Positions 1 to 5,828 of a stretch of 7,768 nucleotides of DNA are shown in pieces. The notes beneath the pieces are model-generated. The model was not told the DNA's origin, searched no databases, and saw only the letters and a list, made by a program, of their open reading frames with translations. The stretch is from an uncultured Verrucomicrobiota bacterium. GTDB taxonomy: Bacteria > Verrucomicrobiota > Verrucomicrobiia > Opitutales > Opitutaceae. The position numbers and the translations under genes are program-made. How positions within the stretch are numbered: the first letter of the stretch is position 1; every line of letters starts with the position of its first letter. The stretch is taken from assembly GCA_903919625.1 (NCBI GenBank), contig CAIXIZ010000468.1, forward strand, positions 1 through 7,768, given 5' to 3'.

Positions 1-301
1 CCTCCACACGGTAGCCGGCGAAGTCGGCGATGATTTTCAACTTTCTGGCATGGATGGCTTTCATGTCGGCACGGGCCGAGGGGATTTTCAGGCCGAAGGT
101 TCTTCCTTTTTGAGCCAGATGCAGCACATCGGCCATATAAAGGAGCGTCTTGGACGGCATGCAGCCGCGCAGGATGCAAAGGCCCCCAAGGTCACGGGCT
201 CCGTCCACAATGGCCGTGCGAAGCCCCAGCTCTGCGGCGGTACGGGCCGCATTAAAACCGGCGCTGCCGCCACCGAGGACCAGGAAGTCGTAGGATTTCA
301 T
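1..301 (-). CDS. FAD-dependent pyridine nucleotide-disulfide oxidoreductase, N-terminal part (runs off left edge)
   Basis: The first 100 codons of a class I flavoprotein disulfide reductase are present, and the rest lies beyond position 1. The ATG is the complement of 299-301. Residues 4-32 form a Rossmann beta-alpha-beta FAD-binding fold with the dinucleotide motif GGGSAG (10-15). The redox-active disulfide motif C-x4-C follows at C42 and C47 (GGLCILRGCMPSK). By family knowledge such enzymes pass electrons between NAD(P)H, FAD and a disulfide or related substrate; members include dihydrolipoyl dehydrogenase, mercuric reductase and glutathione reductase. The sequence between the cysteines, ILRG, differs from the VNVG or LNVG of typical dihydrolipoyl dehydrogenases and MerA, so I assign only the family. 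The gene points the same way as the S41 protease upstream, but 155 bases separate them. No Shine-Dalgarno sequence precedes the start. The substrate is unknown. Confidence 0.85.
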   Translation of the reverse strand, partial: MKSYDFLVLGGGSAGFNAARTAAELGLRTAIVDGARDLGGLCILRGCMPSKTLLYMADVLHLAQKGRTFGLKIPSARADMKAIHARKLKIIADFAGYRVE

Positions 302-456
302 GACAGAGGTTTGCTGACACCCGAATTGACCCGGTCAGCGCGGGCAGGCCGCCTGAGGATCTTGATCAAGGATCGGGGGTTGGTCATGGCGGCGGAATTC
401 CAGCCGTGGCTCTCGCCGGACAGAACCGTGCCCGCCATGCCATCTGGGGTAGAATT
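302..456. other. Intergenic region with small dyads upstream of the oxidoreductase
   Basis: This 155-base gap lies between the protease stop and the oxidoreductase start. I see no convincing gene, -35/-10 pair or U-tailed terminator. It contains a perfect 10-base palindrome, CTTGATCAAG (361-370). A separate 6-bp inverted repeat, GCTGAC (313-318) with GTCAGC (334-339), ends about a dozen bases before the oxidoreductase start codon. Either could be an operator or a structure near the ribosome entry site, but both are short enough to arise by chance. Confidence 0.3.
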
Positions 457-1758
457 TCATGGCCGGACCGCAGTCGTCGGTACCTGTGCGGCGGCACGGT
501 CACCGAGCAGGAGGGTGGCATGTAGCACATCGACCGCCGCCGCAAGCTGGCGGTCGGGGACGAGTTCGATGCCGAAGCGTTCCTTAAACGCGGCCGGATC
601 GGTGATGTCGCTGCGATCGCGCTGGAGGGCGAGGCTGCGATCCTCCTCCGGCGTGGCCACCATCTCAACGTCGGGCGCGATGCCATGGCCATGGATGACC
701 TCCCCGCCCGGCGTATAATAGCGCGCAATGGTCAGGCGCAGACCGTCACTGTTGCCGAGCTTGAAGATCGACTGCACGGAGCCTTTGCCAAAGGAGCGTT
801 CGCCGACAATCACCGCGCGATGGGTATCCTTGAGCGCGCCGGCCAGGATTTCGGCGGCGCTGGCGCTGCCGGCGTTGATGATCACGGCGACCGGCAGCGT
901 GAGCGGCGGGGCCGGATTGTCGGCACGATATTCGTCGCGGTCCTTCGGGTTGCGGCCCTGGGTGTAGACGATGAGCTCGCCATTTTTAAAAAACGGTCCG
1001 GCCACATCCACCACCGTGTCGAGCAGCCCGCCGGGATTGTTGCGCTCATCGATGATGAGCGCCCGCATGCCCTGGGCCTGCAGCTGTTTCAGCGCCTTCA
1101 TAAATTCGTCGGCCGTATGATCCGCAAACTGCGTCAGCTGTAGATAGCCGATGCCATCCGGCAGCACATGCGCGTCGCGAACGCTCTCCACATGGATGCT
1201 CTCCCGCGTGAGCGTGAGGGCAAGGTCCTTGCTGTCCGAGGGCCGGTGGAGGCCGAGCCGGACCTTGCTGCCGGGCTTGCCCCGCAGGCGGGTGACGATG
1301 TCCTGCATCGCGGGTTTGATCAGATCCGCCCCGTCGATGCTCACGATTTCATCACCGCGACGGATGCCGGCCCGGTCACCGGGCGTGCCGGCAACCGGCG
1401 CGATGACCACAACCCGGCCCGCCTTGTTCAGCTCCACCTGCACGCCGATCCCGCCAAACTCGGCGCTGATATCCTCCTGGAGTTCCTTGTAGTCGGCGGC
1501 GTCAAGATACTCGGAATGCGGATCCAGCGTGCCGACCAGGCCGTCGAGGGCGGCCTTGGTGAGCTCCGGCAGGGCGGCAGACTTTGGATCCACGTAATTT
1601 TCATTCACCAGCTTCAGGACCTCGCGCAAGGTGGAGGCGGAACGGTCGAGGTCACGGTTGGGCCACCACCCAAACAGCGCCGCAAAATGCGCCGTACCGG
1701 CGGAAATGGTCAGCCCGAGGGTGACGCCGGCGGCGATGGTGAGAATGCGTTTGAGCAT
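457..1758 (-). CDS. S41 family carboxy-terminal processing protease with PDZ domain
   Basis: This is a serine protease of the CtpA/Prc type (433 aa), which trims or degrades envelope proteins from their C-termini. Residues 1-28 begin with a basic MLKR and continue as a hydrophobic stretch, consistent with a signal peptide or membrane anchor, so the enzyme should act in the periplasm. A helical N-terminal region (about 40-95) is followed by a PDZ domain (about 98-172; FGGIGVQVEL, then GIRRGDEIVSIDG), which binds substrate tails. The S41 core spans about 190-365. The expected Ser/Lys dyad is visible: S300 in NAGSASAAE, K325 in FGKGSVQ, plus Q329; the 25- and 4-residue spacings match the CtpA family. 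The tail (366-433) looks like the usual C-terminal region. The ATG at 1758 is well placed before the signal sequence. It is divergent from the methyltransferase gene across 35 bases, with a candidate near-leaderless promoter there. The paralogue type (CtpA, CtpB or other) is not assigned. Confidence 0.95.
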   Translation of the reverse strand: MLKRILTIAAGVTLGLTISAGTAHFAALFGWWPNRDLDRSASTLREVLKLVNENYVDPKSAALPELTKAALDGLVGTLDPHSEYLDAADYKELQEDISAEFGGIGVQVELNKAGRVVVIAPVAGTPGDRAGIRRGDEIVSIDGADLIKPAMQDIVTRLRGKPGSKVRLGLHRPSDSKDLALTLTRESIHVESVRDAHVLPDGIGYLQLTQFADHTADEFMKALKQLQAQGMRALIIDERNNPGGLLDTVVDVAGPFFKNGELIVYTQGRNPKDRDEYRADNPAPPLTLPVAVIINAGSASAAEILAGALKDTHRAVIVGERSFGKGSVQSIFKLGNSDGLRLTIARYYTPGGEVIHGHGIAPDVEMVATPEEDRSLALQRDRSDITDPAAFKERFGIELVPDRQLAAAVDVLHATLLLGDRAAAQVPTTAVRP

Positions 1759-1780
1759 GACCGTGCAGTATGGGCATACT
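1751..1780 (+). promoter_or_regulatory. Candidate promoter for the methyltransferase gene
   Basis: On the plus strand TTGAGC (1751-1756, 4/6 to the -35 consensus) is followed after 18 bases by CATACT (1775-1780, 4/6 to the -10). Initiation near 1787 would give a leader of about 7 bases before the ATG at 1794. It overlaps the opposite promoter, so the two could not easily be occupied at once. It is weaker than the minus-strand candidate. Confidence 0.3.
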
Positions 1781-1781
1781 G
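1766..1781. promoter_or_regulatory. Perfect 7-2-7 dyad in the divergent promoter region
   Basis: CAGTATG (1766-1772) and CATACTG (1775-1781) are perfect inverted repeats separated by GG. They lie in the 35-base spacer between two divergent start codons (1758 minus, 1794 plus). Each arm reads CATACT on its own outgoing strand, a 4/6 match to the -10 consensus. The dyad could be an operator, a symmetric pair of -10 elements, or both. Confidence 0.5.
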
Positions 1782-1794
1782 GGCGCGTTGTAAA
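1767..1794 (-). promoter_or_regulatory. Candidate promoter for the S41 protease gene
   Basis: On the minus strand TTTACA (complement of 1789-1794, 5/6 to the sigma-70 -35 consensus) is followed after 16 bases by CATACT (complement of 1767-1772, 4/6 to the -10). Initiation about 7 bases downstream would fall near 1760, two bases before the ATG at 1758. The mRNA would then be nearly leaderless, which fits the absence of a Shine-Dalgarno sequence. This is by eye only; no start site is known. Confidence 0.4.
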
Positions 1795-2825
1795 TGGGAA
1801 CGTCCAACGCCACCACCCTCGTTTCGCCGGAATTTCTGGAGCGGTTCCGTGCCCGGGCCGGCGGGCGCGGCGCCCTGACCTTTGCCGAGTTCATGGATCT
1901 GGCGCTCTATGATGGGCGGGTGGGCTACTACCGAAGCGACCGGCGACGGGTGGGACGCGCACCAGGGACGGATTTCTACACCGCCGCAACATCAGGCCAA
2001 TGCTTCGGCGAGCTGGTGATGGCCGCGTGCATCGGGCTGCTGGGGGGCGGAGCGGCGGCAACCCAGCACGAATTTGTCGAACTTGGGGCCGAACCCGCCG
2101 ATGCCGCCGCCGGAGGCCGGACATCCGGCATACTCGCCGGCGTGACGCATCCTTTCTCCCGGTCACGCGTGGTGCGCGTCGGCGAGGCGCCGGCGCTGAC
2201 CGGCCGATGCGTGGTGTTTTCGAACGAGCTGTTTGATGCGCAACCGCTCCGGCGATTCGTGCGCCGCGGCGATGACTGGCGCGAACTGGGCGTGAAGTGT
2301 GAGGGCACAACCCTGATGGAAACCGAACTGAACGCGGTCACCGCCGAATGGCTGCCGGCCAGCGCACCCGAAGGCTACGTTTTCGACGCTCCCCGCGCCG
2401 CCGCCGGGTTGGCGGCGGCGATTGCCGCCCAACCCTGGCACGGGTTGTTTGTCGCCTGCGACTATGGCAAGAGCTGGACCGCACTCGCCACGGAAACACC
2501 CGCCGGCACGGTGCGCGCCTACCATCGGCATTCCCAGACGAATGAACTGCTGGCCCGGCCGGGCGAACAGGACCTGACGGGACACGTCTGCTGGGACTGG
2601 ATCATCGCCGCCCTCACGGCCGGAACTTTCACCGCGGTGGCCGTGGAGTCACAGGAGGCGTTTTTTGTCCACCACGCGGCCACTTGGCTGGAACGGACGC
2701 TGGCAACCGAAACCCACCCTCTCAGCCCCCGCAAAAGGGCGCTGACCCAGCTCCTGCACCCGGCGCAGATGGGACAGAAATTTCAGGTGCTGCACGCCCG
2801 GCGGGAAGCGGCCTCGGGGCCGTAG
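1794..2825 (+). CDS. SAM-dependent methyltransferase, MidA/NDUFAF7 family (COG1565-like)
   Basis: A 343-aa protein with the hallmark segments of the MidA/NDUFAF7 family in order: FAEFMDLALYDGRVGYY (30-46), GTDFYTAATSGQCFGELV (58-75), SNELFDAQPLRRF (143-155), CDYGKSW (222-228), AGTVRAYHRHSQTNELL (237-253), PGEQDLTGHV (256-265) and LLHPAQMGQKFQVL (320-333). In mitochondria NDUFAF7 methylates an arginine of a complex I subunit; bacterial substrates are poorly defined. The protein is probably cytosolic, as no signal peptide is seen. Motif I of the SAM pocket, usually ELGPGRG-like, reads FVELGAEPADAAAGG (94-108), so the glycine signature is eroded and cofactor binding is uncertain. A TAA directly precedes the ATG in frame, ruling out an upstream start. 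It is divergent from the protease gene, and 108 bases separate it from rpmB. Confidence 0.88.
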   Translation: MGTSNATTLVSPEFLERFRARAGGRGALTFAEFMDLALYDGRVGYYRSDRRRVGRAPGTDFYTAATSGQCFGELVMAACIGLLGGGAAATQHEFVELGAEPADAAAGGRTSGILAGVTHPFSRSRVVRVGEAPALTGRCVVFSNELFDAQPLRRFVRRGDDWRELGVKCEGTTLMETELNAVTAEWLPASAPEGYVFDAPRAAAGLAAAIAAQPWHGLFVACDYGKSWTALATETPAGTVRAYHRHSQTNELLARPGEQDLTGHVCWDWIIAALTAGTFTAVAVESQEAFFVHHAATWLERTLATETHPLSPRKRALTQLLHPAQMGQKFQVLHARREAASGP

Positions 2826-2876
2826 CCGGGCAGTCCCTGCGCCGTCAGACAATCCGGCAGACCGCCAAATTAACCC

Positions 2877-2906
2877 TTGCTTCGCCAACTCCCGGGTCTT
2901 TATTCA
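2877..2906 (+). promoter_or_regulatory. Possible rpmB promoter
   Basis: TTGCTT (2877-2882, 4/6 to the -35 consensus) is followed after 18 bases by TATTCA (2901-2906, 3/6 to the -10). The pair lies 27 bases before the rpmB start in a locally AT-richer stretch (about 2868-2930). It is a weak match, and read-through from the upstream methyltransferase gene is equally possible. Confidence 0.25.
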
Positions 2907-2933
2907 TGAACCTTTAACCAACTCGCAACCATC

Positions 2934-3164
2934 ATGGCCAGAATCTGTGCAATCACCGGTCGCCGTCCCGTCAAGGGCTCGATCATCAACCGCAAAGGTC
3001 AGTCGAAAAAGAGCGGGGGCATCGGCACGCACGTGACGAGCATCACGAAACGCAAGTTCCGCCCGAATCTGCAGAAGATCCGCATCCGCACGGCCAACGG
3101 TGGCACGAAGCGCGTCTGGGTGGCCGTCAAGGCGATCAAGGCCGGGTTGGTGGAGAAAGTCTGA
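2934..3164 (+). CDS. rpmB: 50S ribosomal protein bL28
   Basis: This 76-aa, strongly basic protein is close to the usual 70-80 residues of bacterial bL28, a component of the large ribosomal subunit. The N-terminus MARICAITGRRPVKGSIINRKG matches the family signature (E. coli begins SRVCQVTGKRPVTG). The central TKRKFRPNLQKIRIR (38-52) matches the conserved KRRFLPNL region. Only one cysteine (C5) is present, so this is the form without paired CxxC zinc motifs. The start lacks a Shine-Dalgarno sequence; the upstream bases read CGCAACCATC. It does not sit beside rpmG, a common partner in other bacteria. It converges on fabF across 111 bases that hold a palindrome instead of a canonical U-tailed terminator. 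Confidence 0.96.
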   Translation: MARICAITGRRPVKGSIINRKGQSKKSGGIGTHVTSITKRKFRPNLQKIRIRTANGGTKRVWVAVKAIKAGLVEKV

Positions 3165-3185
3165 AGTGTCCTCGGGTCGGACTAG

Positions 3186-3244
3186 CTGTTGGCCAGGTCG
3201 AAGACCTGGACAACATCCAGCCAGGTCAGCGACCTGGCCTACAG
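3186..3244. repeat. REPIN-like double-hairpin palindrome between convergent genes
   Basis: Two short hairpins share the same stem. The first is CCAGGTC (3193-3199), loop GAA, GACCTGG (3203-3209). The second is GCCAGGTC (3220-3227), loop AGC, GACCTGGC (3231-3238). The two units are inverted relative to each other: 3186-3199 and 3231-3244 pair at 13 of 14 positions (outer CTGT with ACAG), and 3203-3209 pairs with 3221-3227. The whole 59-base element is therefore one long imperfect palindrome, the layout of a REPIN (paired REP sequences mobilised by RAYT transposases). It may also end transcription or stabilise the 3' ends of rpmB and fabF, though no U-tract follows. Confidence 0.65.
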
Positions 3245-3247
3245 CCG

Positions 3248-3275
3248 GCCGATTGTCGGCGGAACTCGTCTTCCG
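3248..3275. other. Two further small hairpins beside the fabF stop
   Basis: GCCGA/TCGGC (3248-3260, 3-base loop) and CGGAA/TTCCG (3260-3275, 6-base loop) lie immediately after the fabF stop on the minus strand and just beyond the REPIN-like palindrome. Each has a 5-bp stem and no following U-run. They may help form the 3' end of the fabF transcript, but they do not meet intrinsic terminator criteria. Confidence 0.3.
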
Positions 3276-4526
3276 TTAGATTGCCCGGAAAACCGCGGCG
3301 GCGTTCTGGCCGCCAAAACCAAGGTTATTGCTTAACACGGTGCGAATCGGCACGGACCGCGCAATATTGGGTACATAGTCGAGGTCGCAATCGGGATCGG
3401 GCTCGTGGAGGTTGATCGTGGGTGCAATCGTCTGGGTCTGGATGGTTTTGGCGCTGATCACCGCCTCGATGCCGCCGGCCGCCCCCAACAGATGCGCAGT
3501 CATGGATTTGGTCGAGCTGATCGGCACCCGGCGCGCATAATCGCCGAACACCTTCTTGATGGCGAGCGTCTCAAATTTATCGTTATAGGGCGTGCTGGTG
3601 CCGTGGGCGTTGATATAATCCACCTGGTCCGGGGCGAGACCGGAGGCCTGGAGCGCCCGGGTCATGGCGGCGGAGAGACCTTTGCCCTCCGGGTCGGGCA
3701 TGGTGATATGGTGGGCGTCGGCCGTGGCGGCGTAACCGGTGATCTCACAATAGATCCGCGCCCCACGGGCGCGCGCGTGGGCGAGCGACTCCATCACCAG
3801 CACCCCGGCCCCTTCGCCCATGATAAATCCGTCGCGGCCCAATGAGAATGGCCGGCAGGCGGTCGCCGGATCGTCATTGCGCGTGCTCATGGCCTTCATC
3901 GAGCAAAAGCTGGCATAGGCAAACGGGGTGATCGCGGCCTCGGCGCCGCCGGCGACCATCACGTCGGCATCGCCCCGTTTGATCATGTGCATGGCTTCGC
4001 CGATGGCATGGGTGCCGGTGGCACACGCGGAGACAATGCCGAAGTTGGGCCCGCGGGCGCCCAGCTCGATGGCGAGCAGGCCGGAACACATGTTGCCGAT
4101 CAGCGCCGGAATGGTGAACGGCGAGACCTTGCGCGGCCCCCCCTCGTACATGCGCTTCAGCTGCGTTTCATACGTCGCCATGCCGCCGATGCCGGAGCCG
4201 ACGACCACGCCGACGCGGTCGGGATTCTCCCGTGCCATGTCGAGACCGGAGTCCTGGAAGGCCTGCTTCGCGGCGGCGAAGCCGAAGTGGGTGTAGCGGT
4301 CATTGCGCCGCACCTCCTTCGGATCCATGTGATCCTCCGGGTTCCAGTCCCGCACCTCGGCGCCAATCTGGGTGGCAAACGGCGTGGGATCAAAGAGCGT
4401 CACCCGCTCAATGCCGTTTTTTCCGGCCACCAGGCTGGCCCAGAAGGTTTCGGCATCATGGCCCAGACGGTGGACCACACCGAGGCCGGTGACAACAACG
4501 CGCTGAGAATCAGACGGATTTTCCAT
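3276..4526 (-). CDS. fabF: 3-oxoacyl-[acyl-carrier-protein] synthase II
   Basis: KAS II condenses acyl-ACP with malonyl-ACP, releasing CO2, in each elongation round of type II fatty acid synthesis in the cytosol. At 416 aa it has the normal FabF length. The Cys-His-His triad is visible: C168 in VSACATGTH, H308 in NAHGTST and H345 in KSMTAHLLGAAG. The C-terminal SNNLGFGGQNAAAVF (399-413) matches the family. Two common positions differ: GVVHRLG (16-22) replaces GVVTPLG, and the residue before the second histidine is alanine instead of the usual glycine. I chose the ATG at 4526. The frame stays open to a TTG at 4562, but that triplet lies inside the U-tract of the upstream terminator and would add 12 non-conserved residues. 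It is the last gene of fabG-acpP-fabF, 101 bases after acpP, with the terminator between. Confidence 0.96.
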   Translation of the reverse strand: MENPSDSQRVVVTGLGVVHRLGHDAETFWASLVAGKNGIERVTLFDPTPFATQIGAEVRDWNPEDHMDPKEVRRNDRYTHFGFAAAKQAFQDSGLDMARENPDRVGVVVGSGIGGMATYETQLKRMYEGGPRKVSPFTIPALIGNMCSGLLAIELGARGPNFGIVSACATGTHAIGEAMHMIKRGDADVMVAGGAEAAITPFAYASFCSMKAMSTRNDDPATACRPFSLGRDGFIMGEGAGVLVMESLAHARARGARIYCEITGYAATADAHHITMPDPEGKGLSAAMTRALQASGLAPDQVDYINAHGTSTPYNDKFETLAIKKVFGDYARRVPISSTKSMTAHLLGAAGGIEAVISAKTIQTQTIAPTINLHEPDPDCDLDYVPNIARSVPIRTVLSNNLGFGGQNAAAVFRAI

Positions 4527-4555
4527 GCGGACAGCAGTGGGCAAAAGATGGCGGG

Positions 4556-4608
4556 AAAACAAAAAGGCGTCCTACCTGCGGTCGCGTCGTGCGGCTCGGT
4601 AGAACGCC
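4556..4608 (-). terminator. Intrinsic terminator/attenuator between acpP and fabF
   Basis: Nineteen bases after the acpP stop on the minus strand, GGCGTTCTACC (complement of 4598-4608) pairs with GGTAGGACGCC (complement of 4566-4576). This gives 11 bp with one G-U wobble and a 21-base loop. It is followed immediately by TTTTTGTTTT (complement of 4556-4565), which meets the form of a Rho-independent terminator. It should end much of the fabG-acpP transcript and lower fabF expression relative to acpP, unless fabF has its own promoter further down. Confidence 0.8.
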
Positions 4609-4627
4609 GGAAAGGGACGGTGCAGGC

Positions 4628-4894
4628 TCAGTTCGCGGCGGACTTGCCCTTGATATAGTCAATCACCTGTCCGACCGTGCGCAGCTTCTCGGCGTCCGCC
4701 TCGGGAATCTCCCCCTTGATCTCGCTTTTGAACTCTTCCTCAAAGGCCATGACGAGCTCGACGGTGTCGAGCGAGTCGGCCCCGAGGTCGTCTTGGAAGG
4801 ACGCCGCCGGGGTGACCTGCTCCTCGTTGACACTGAGCTGGTTGACGATGATTTCCTTGACGCGCTGTTCGATGGTTTTTTGGTCGGACATCAT
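4628..4894 (-). CDS. acpP: Acyl carrier protein
   Basis: ACP is the small acidic protein (88 aa here) that carries growing acyl chains on a 4'-phosphopantetheine arm. The attachment serine is S41 in the invariant DSL of GADSLDTVELVMAFEEEF (38-55). The helix I region QRVKEIIVNQLSVNEEQV (10-27) and the C-terminal LRTVGQVIDYI are typical. Compared with E. coli AcpP, the segment before the last helices reads KSEIKGEIPEADAEKL instead of DTEIPDEEAEKI, a gain of about four residues. A second ATG lies at 4891, one codon downstream; either start gives the same functional protein. It begins 27 bases after fabG and is followed by an intrinsic terminator before fabF. ACP is among the most abundant cell proteins, which fits strong transcription with attenuation after it. 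Confidence 0.97.
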   Translation of the reverse strand: MMSDQKTIEQRVKEIIVNQLSVNEEQVTPAASFQDDLGADSLDTVELVMAFEEEFKSEIKGEIPEADAEKLRTVGQVIDYIKGKSAAN

Positions 4895-4921
4895 GGAAGG
4901 TTTGCTTGGTTTGCGAAGGGG

Positions 4922-5671
4922 TCACATCGTCATGCCGCCGTCAACGGTAAAAACTTGCCCGGTGATGTAGCCGGCCTCTTCGGCGCACAGAAAGGCCACG
5001 GCATGCGCGATGTCCGCCGCCTCGCCAAAACGCTGCATGGGAATAAACTGGGCCGCCGCCGTCTGCACTTCGGCGCTCAGCCCGGCAGTCATGTCGGTTT
5101 TGATGAACCCCGGGGCGACCACATTGGCCGTCACCCCACGTCTGGCGAATTCCTTGGCCACCGACTTGGTGAACCCCACCATGCCGGCCTTGGCCGCCGC
5201 ATAGTTGGCCTGGCCGGCATTGCCCACGAGTCCGGAAACCGAGGAAATGTTGACGATGCGCCCCCACCGGGCACGGCACATGGGCCAGCCGATGACCTTG
5301 GTCCAATGGAAGCAGCTGGTGAGGTTGGTCGAGATAACGGCATTCCAATCGGCCTCGCTCATGCGGGCGAGCAGGCCATCCTTGGTGATGCCGGCATTGT
5401 TCACCAGGATGTCGATTTTGCCAAATTCCTTGAGCAAAGCCTCCGCCGCCGCCGCCACGGCCGGGCCGTCGGCGACGTCCACCGCGCGGGCCACCGCTTT
5501 GCCACCGGTGGCAGTGATCGCGGCGGCCACCGCACCACAGCTCTCCGCCGACTTGGAGACACAGATGACCGTGACCCCCTGGGCGGCGAGAACCTCGGCG
5601 ATGGCCTTGCCGATGCCCCGGCCGGCGCCGGTGACGAGAGCGGTGCGGTTGGTAAAAGTCATGCCGGACAT
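4922..5671 (-). CDS. fabG: 3-oxoacyl-[acyl-carrier-protein] reductase
   Basis: FabG reduces 3-oxoacyl-ACP to 3-hydroxyacyl-ACP with NADPH in fatty acid elongation. It is a classical short-chain dehydrogenase of 249 aa (E. coli 244). The cofactor motif TGAGRGIG is at 14-21 and the structural NNAG at 91-94. The catalytic set is N116, S144 (NISSVSG), Y157 and K161 (YAAAK), with S-Y and Y-K spacings of 13 and 4 as in E. coli FabG. VVAPGFIKTDMT (184-195) and the C-terminal GQVFTVDGGMTM are diagnostic. The first ATG is taken (5671); a second at 5662 would remove three residues. Adjacent acpP and fabF make the FabG role, and not another short-chain dehydrogenase role, very likely. It heads the cluster in this window: no fabD or fabH precedes it. 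Upstream is a 157-base gap to pgl. Confidence 0.96.
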   Translation of the reverse strand: MSGMTFTNRTALVTGAGRGIGKAIAEVLAAQGVTVICVSKSAESCGAVAAAITATGGKAVARAVDVADGPAVAAAAEALLKEFGKIDILVNNAGITKDGLLARMSEADWNAVISTNLTSCFHWTKVIGWPMCRARWGRIVNISSVSGLVGNAGQANYAAAKAGMVGFTKSVAKEFARRGVTANVVAPGFIKTDMTAGLSAEVQTAAAQFIPMQRFGEAADIAHAVAFLCAEEAGYITGQVFTVDGGMTM

Positions 5672-5828
5672 TAACAGGCGCCGCCAACCAAGTTACGAGG
5701 AGAAAAATCTGGTTGGATCCACCGCCGGTCAGAGCCGGCCGCCCGCCGGATGCTGACCCGGCGAGGCCTGAGACCACAGCCCTGGTCCACCCGTGCGGGA
5801 CTTGGCCACAGGCGGCTGACCGAGGAAT
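5672..5828. other. Intergenic region between pgl and fabG
   Basis: This 157-base gap should hold the 3' end of the pgl transcript and a promoter for fabG. Visible structures are an inverted repeat CCAACCA (5684-5690) / TGGTTGG (5710-5716) around a 19-base A-rich (plus strand) segment, and a small hairpin GCCGG/CCGGC (5724-5739). I find no good -35/-10 pair and no hairpin directly followed by a U-run. No small gene is evident. Confidence 0.3.

Noticed and set aside
361..370. CTTGATCAAG palindrome as an operator
   Set aside because: It is only 10 bases, lies about 60 bases from the oxidoreductase start and has no accompanying promoter elements. It is noted in the intergenic entry only.
1168..1878. 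A 236-codon plus-strand frame opposite the S41 protease, running into the methyltransferase gene
   Set aside because: It overlaps two well-supported genes in other frames and shows no recognisable domain, so it is an antisense shadow of the protease.
4527..4562. TTG start at 4562 extending FabF by 12 residues
   Set aside because: The TTG is part of the terminator U-tract, and the extra residues are not conserved in FabF. The ATG at 4526 gives the normal family N-terminus.
3987..4658. A 223-codon plus-strand frame opposite fabF
   Set aside because: It is fully antisense to conserved FabF motifs and to the acpP-fabF terminator, with no family resemblance.
4589..5674. A 361-codon open frame on the plus strand opposite acpP and fabG
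   Set aside because: It lies antisense to two unmistakable genes and crosses their junction. Its low-complexity Gly/Arg/His composition has no family motifs, and GC-rich codon bias on the opposite strand readily creates such frames.
5724..5739. GCCGG/CCGGC hairpin after pgl as an intrinsic terminator
   Set aside because: The stem is only 5 bp, and the nearest T-run on the minus strand begins well over a dozen bases downstream, too far for a Rho-independent terminator.
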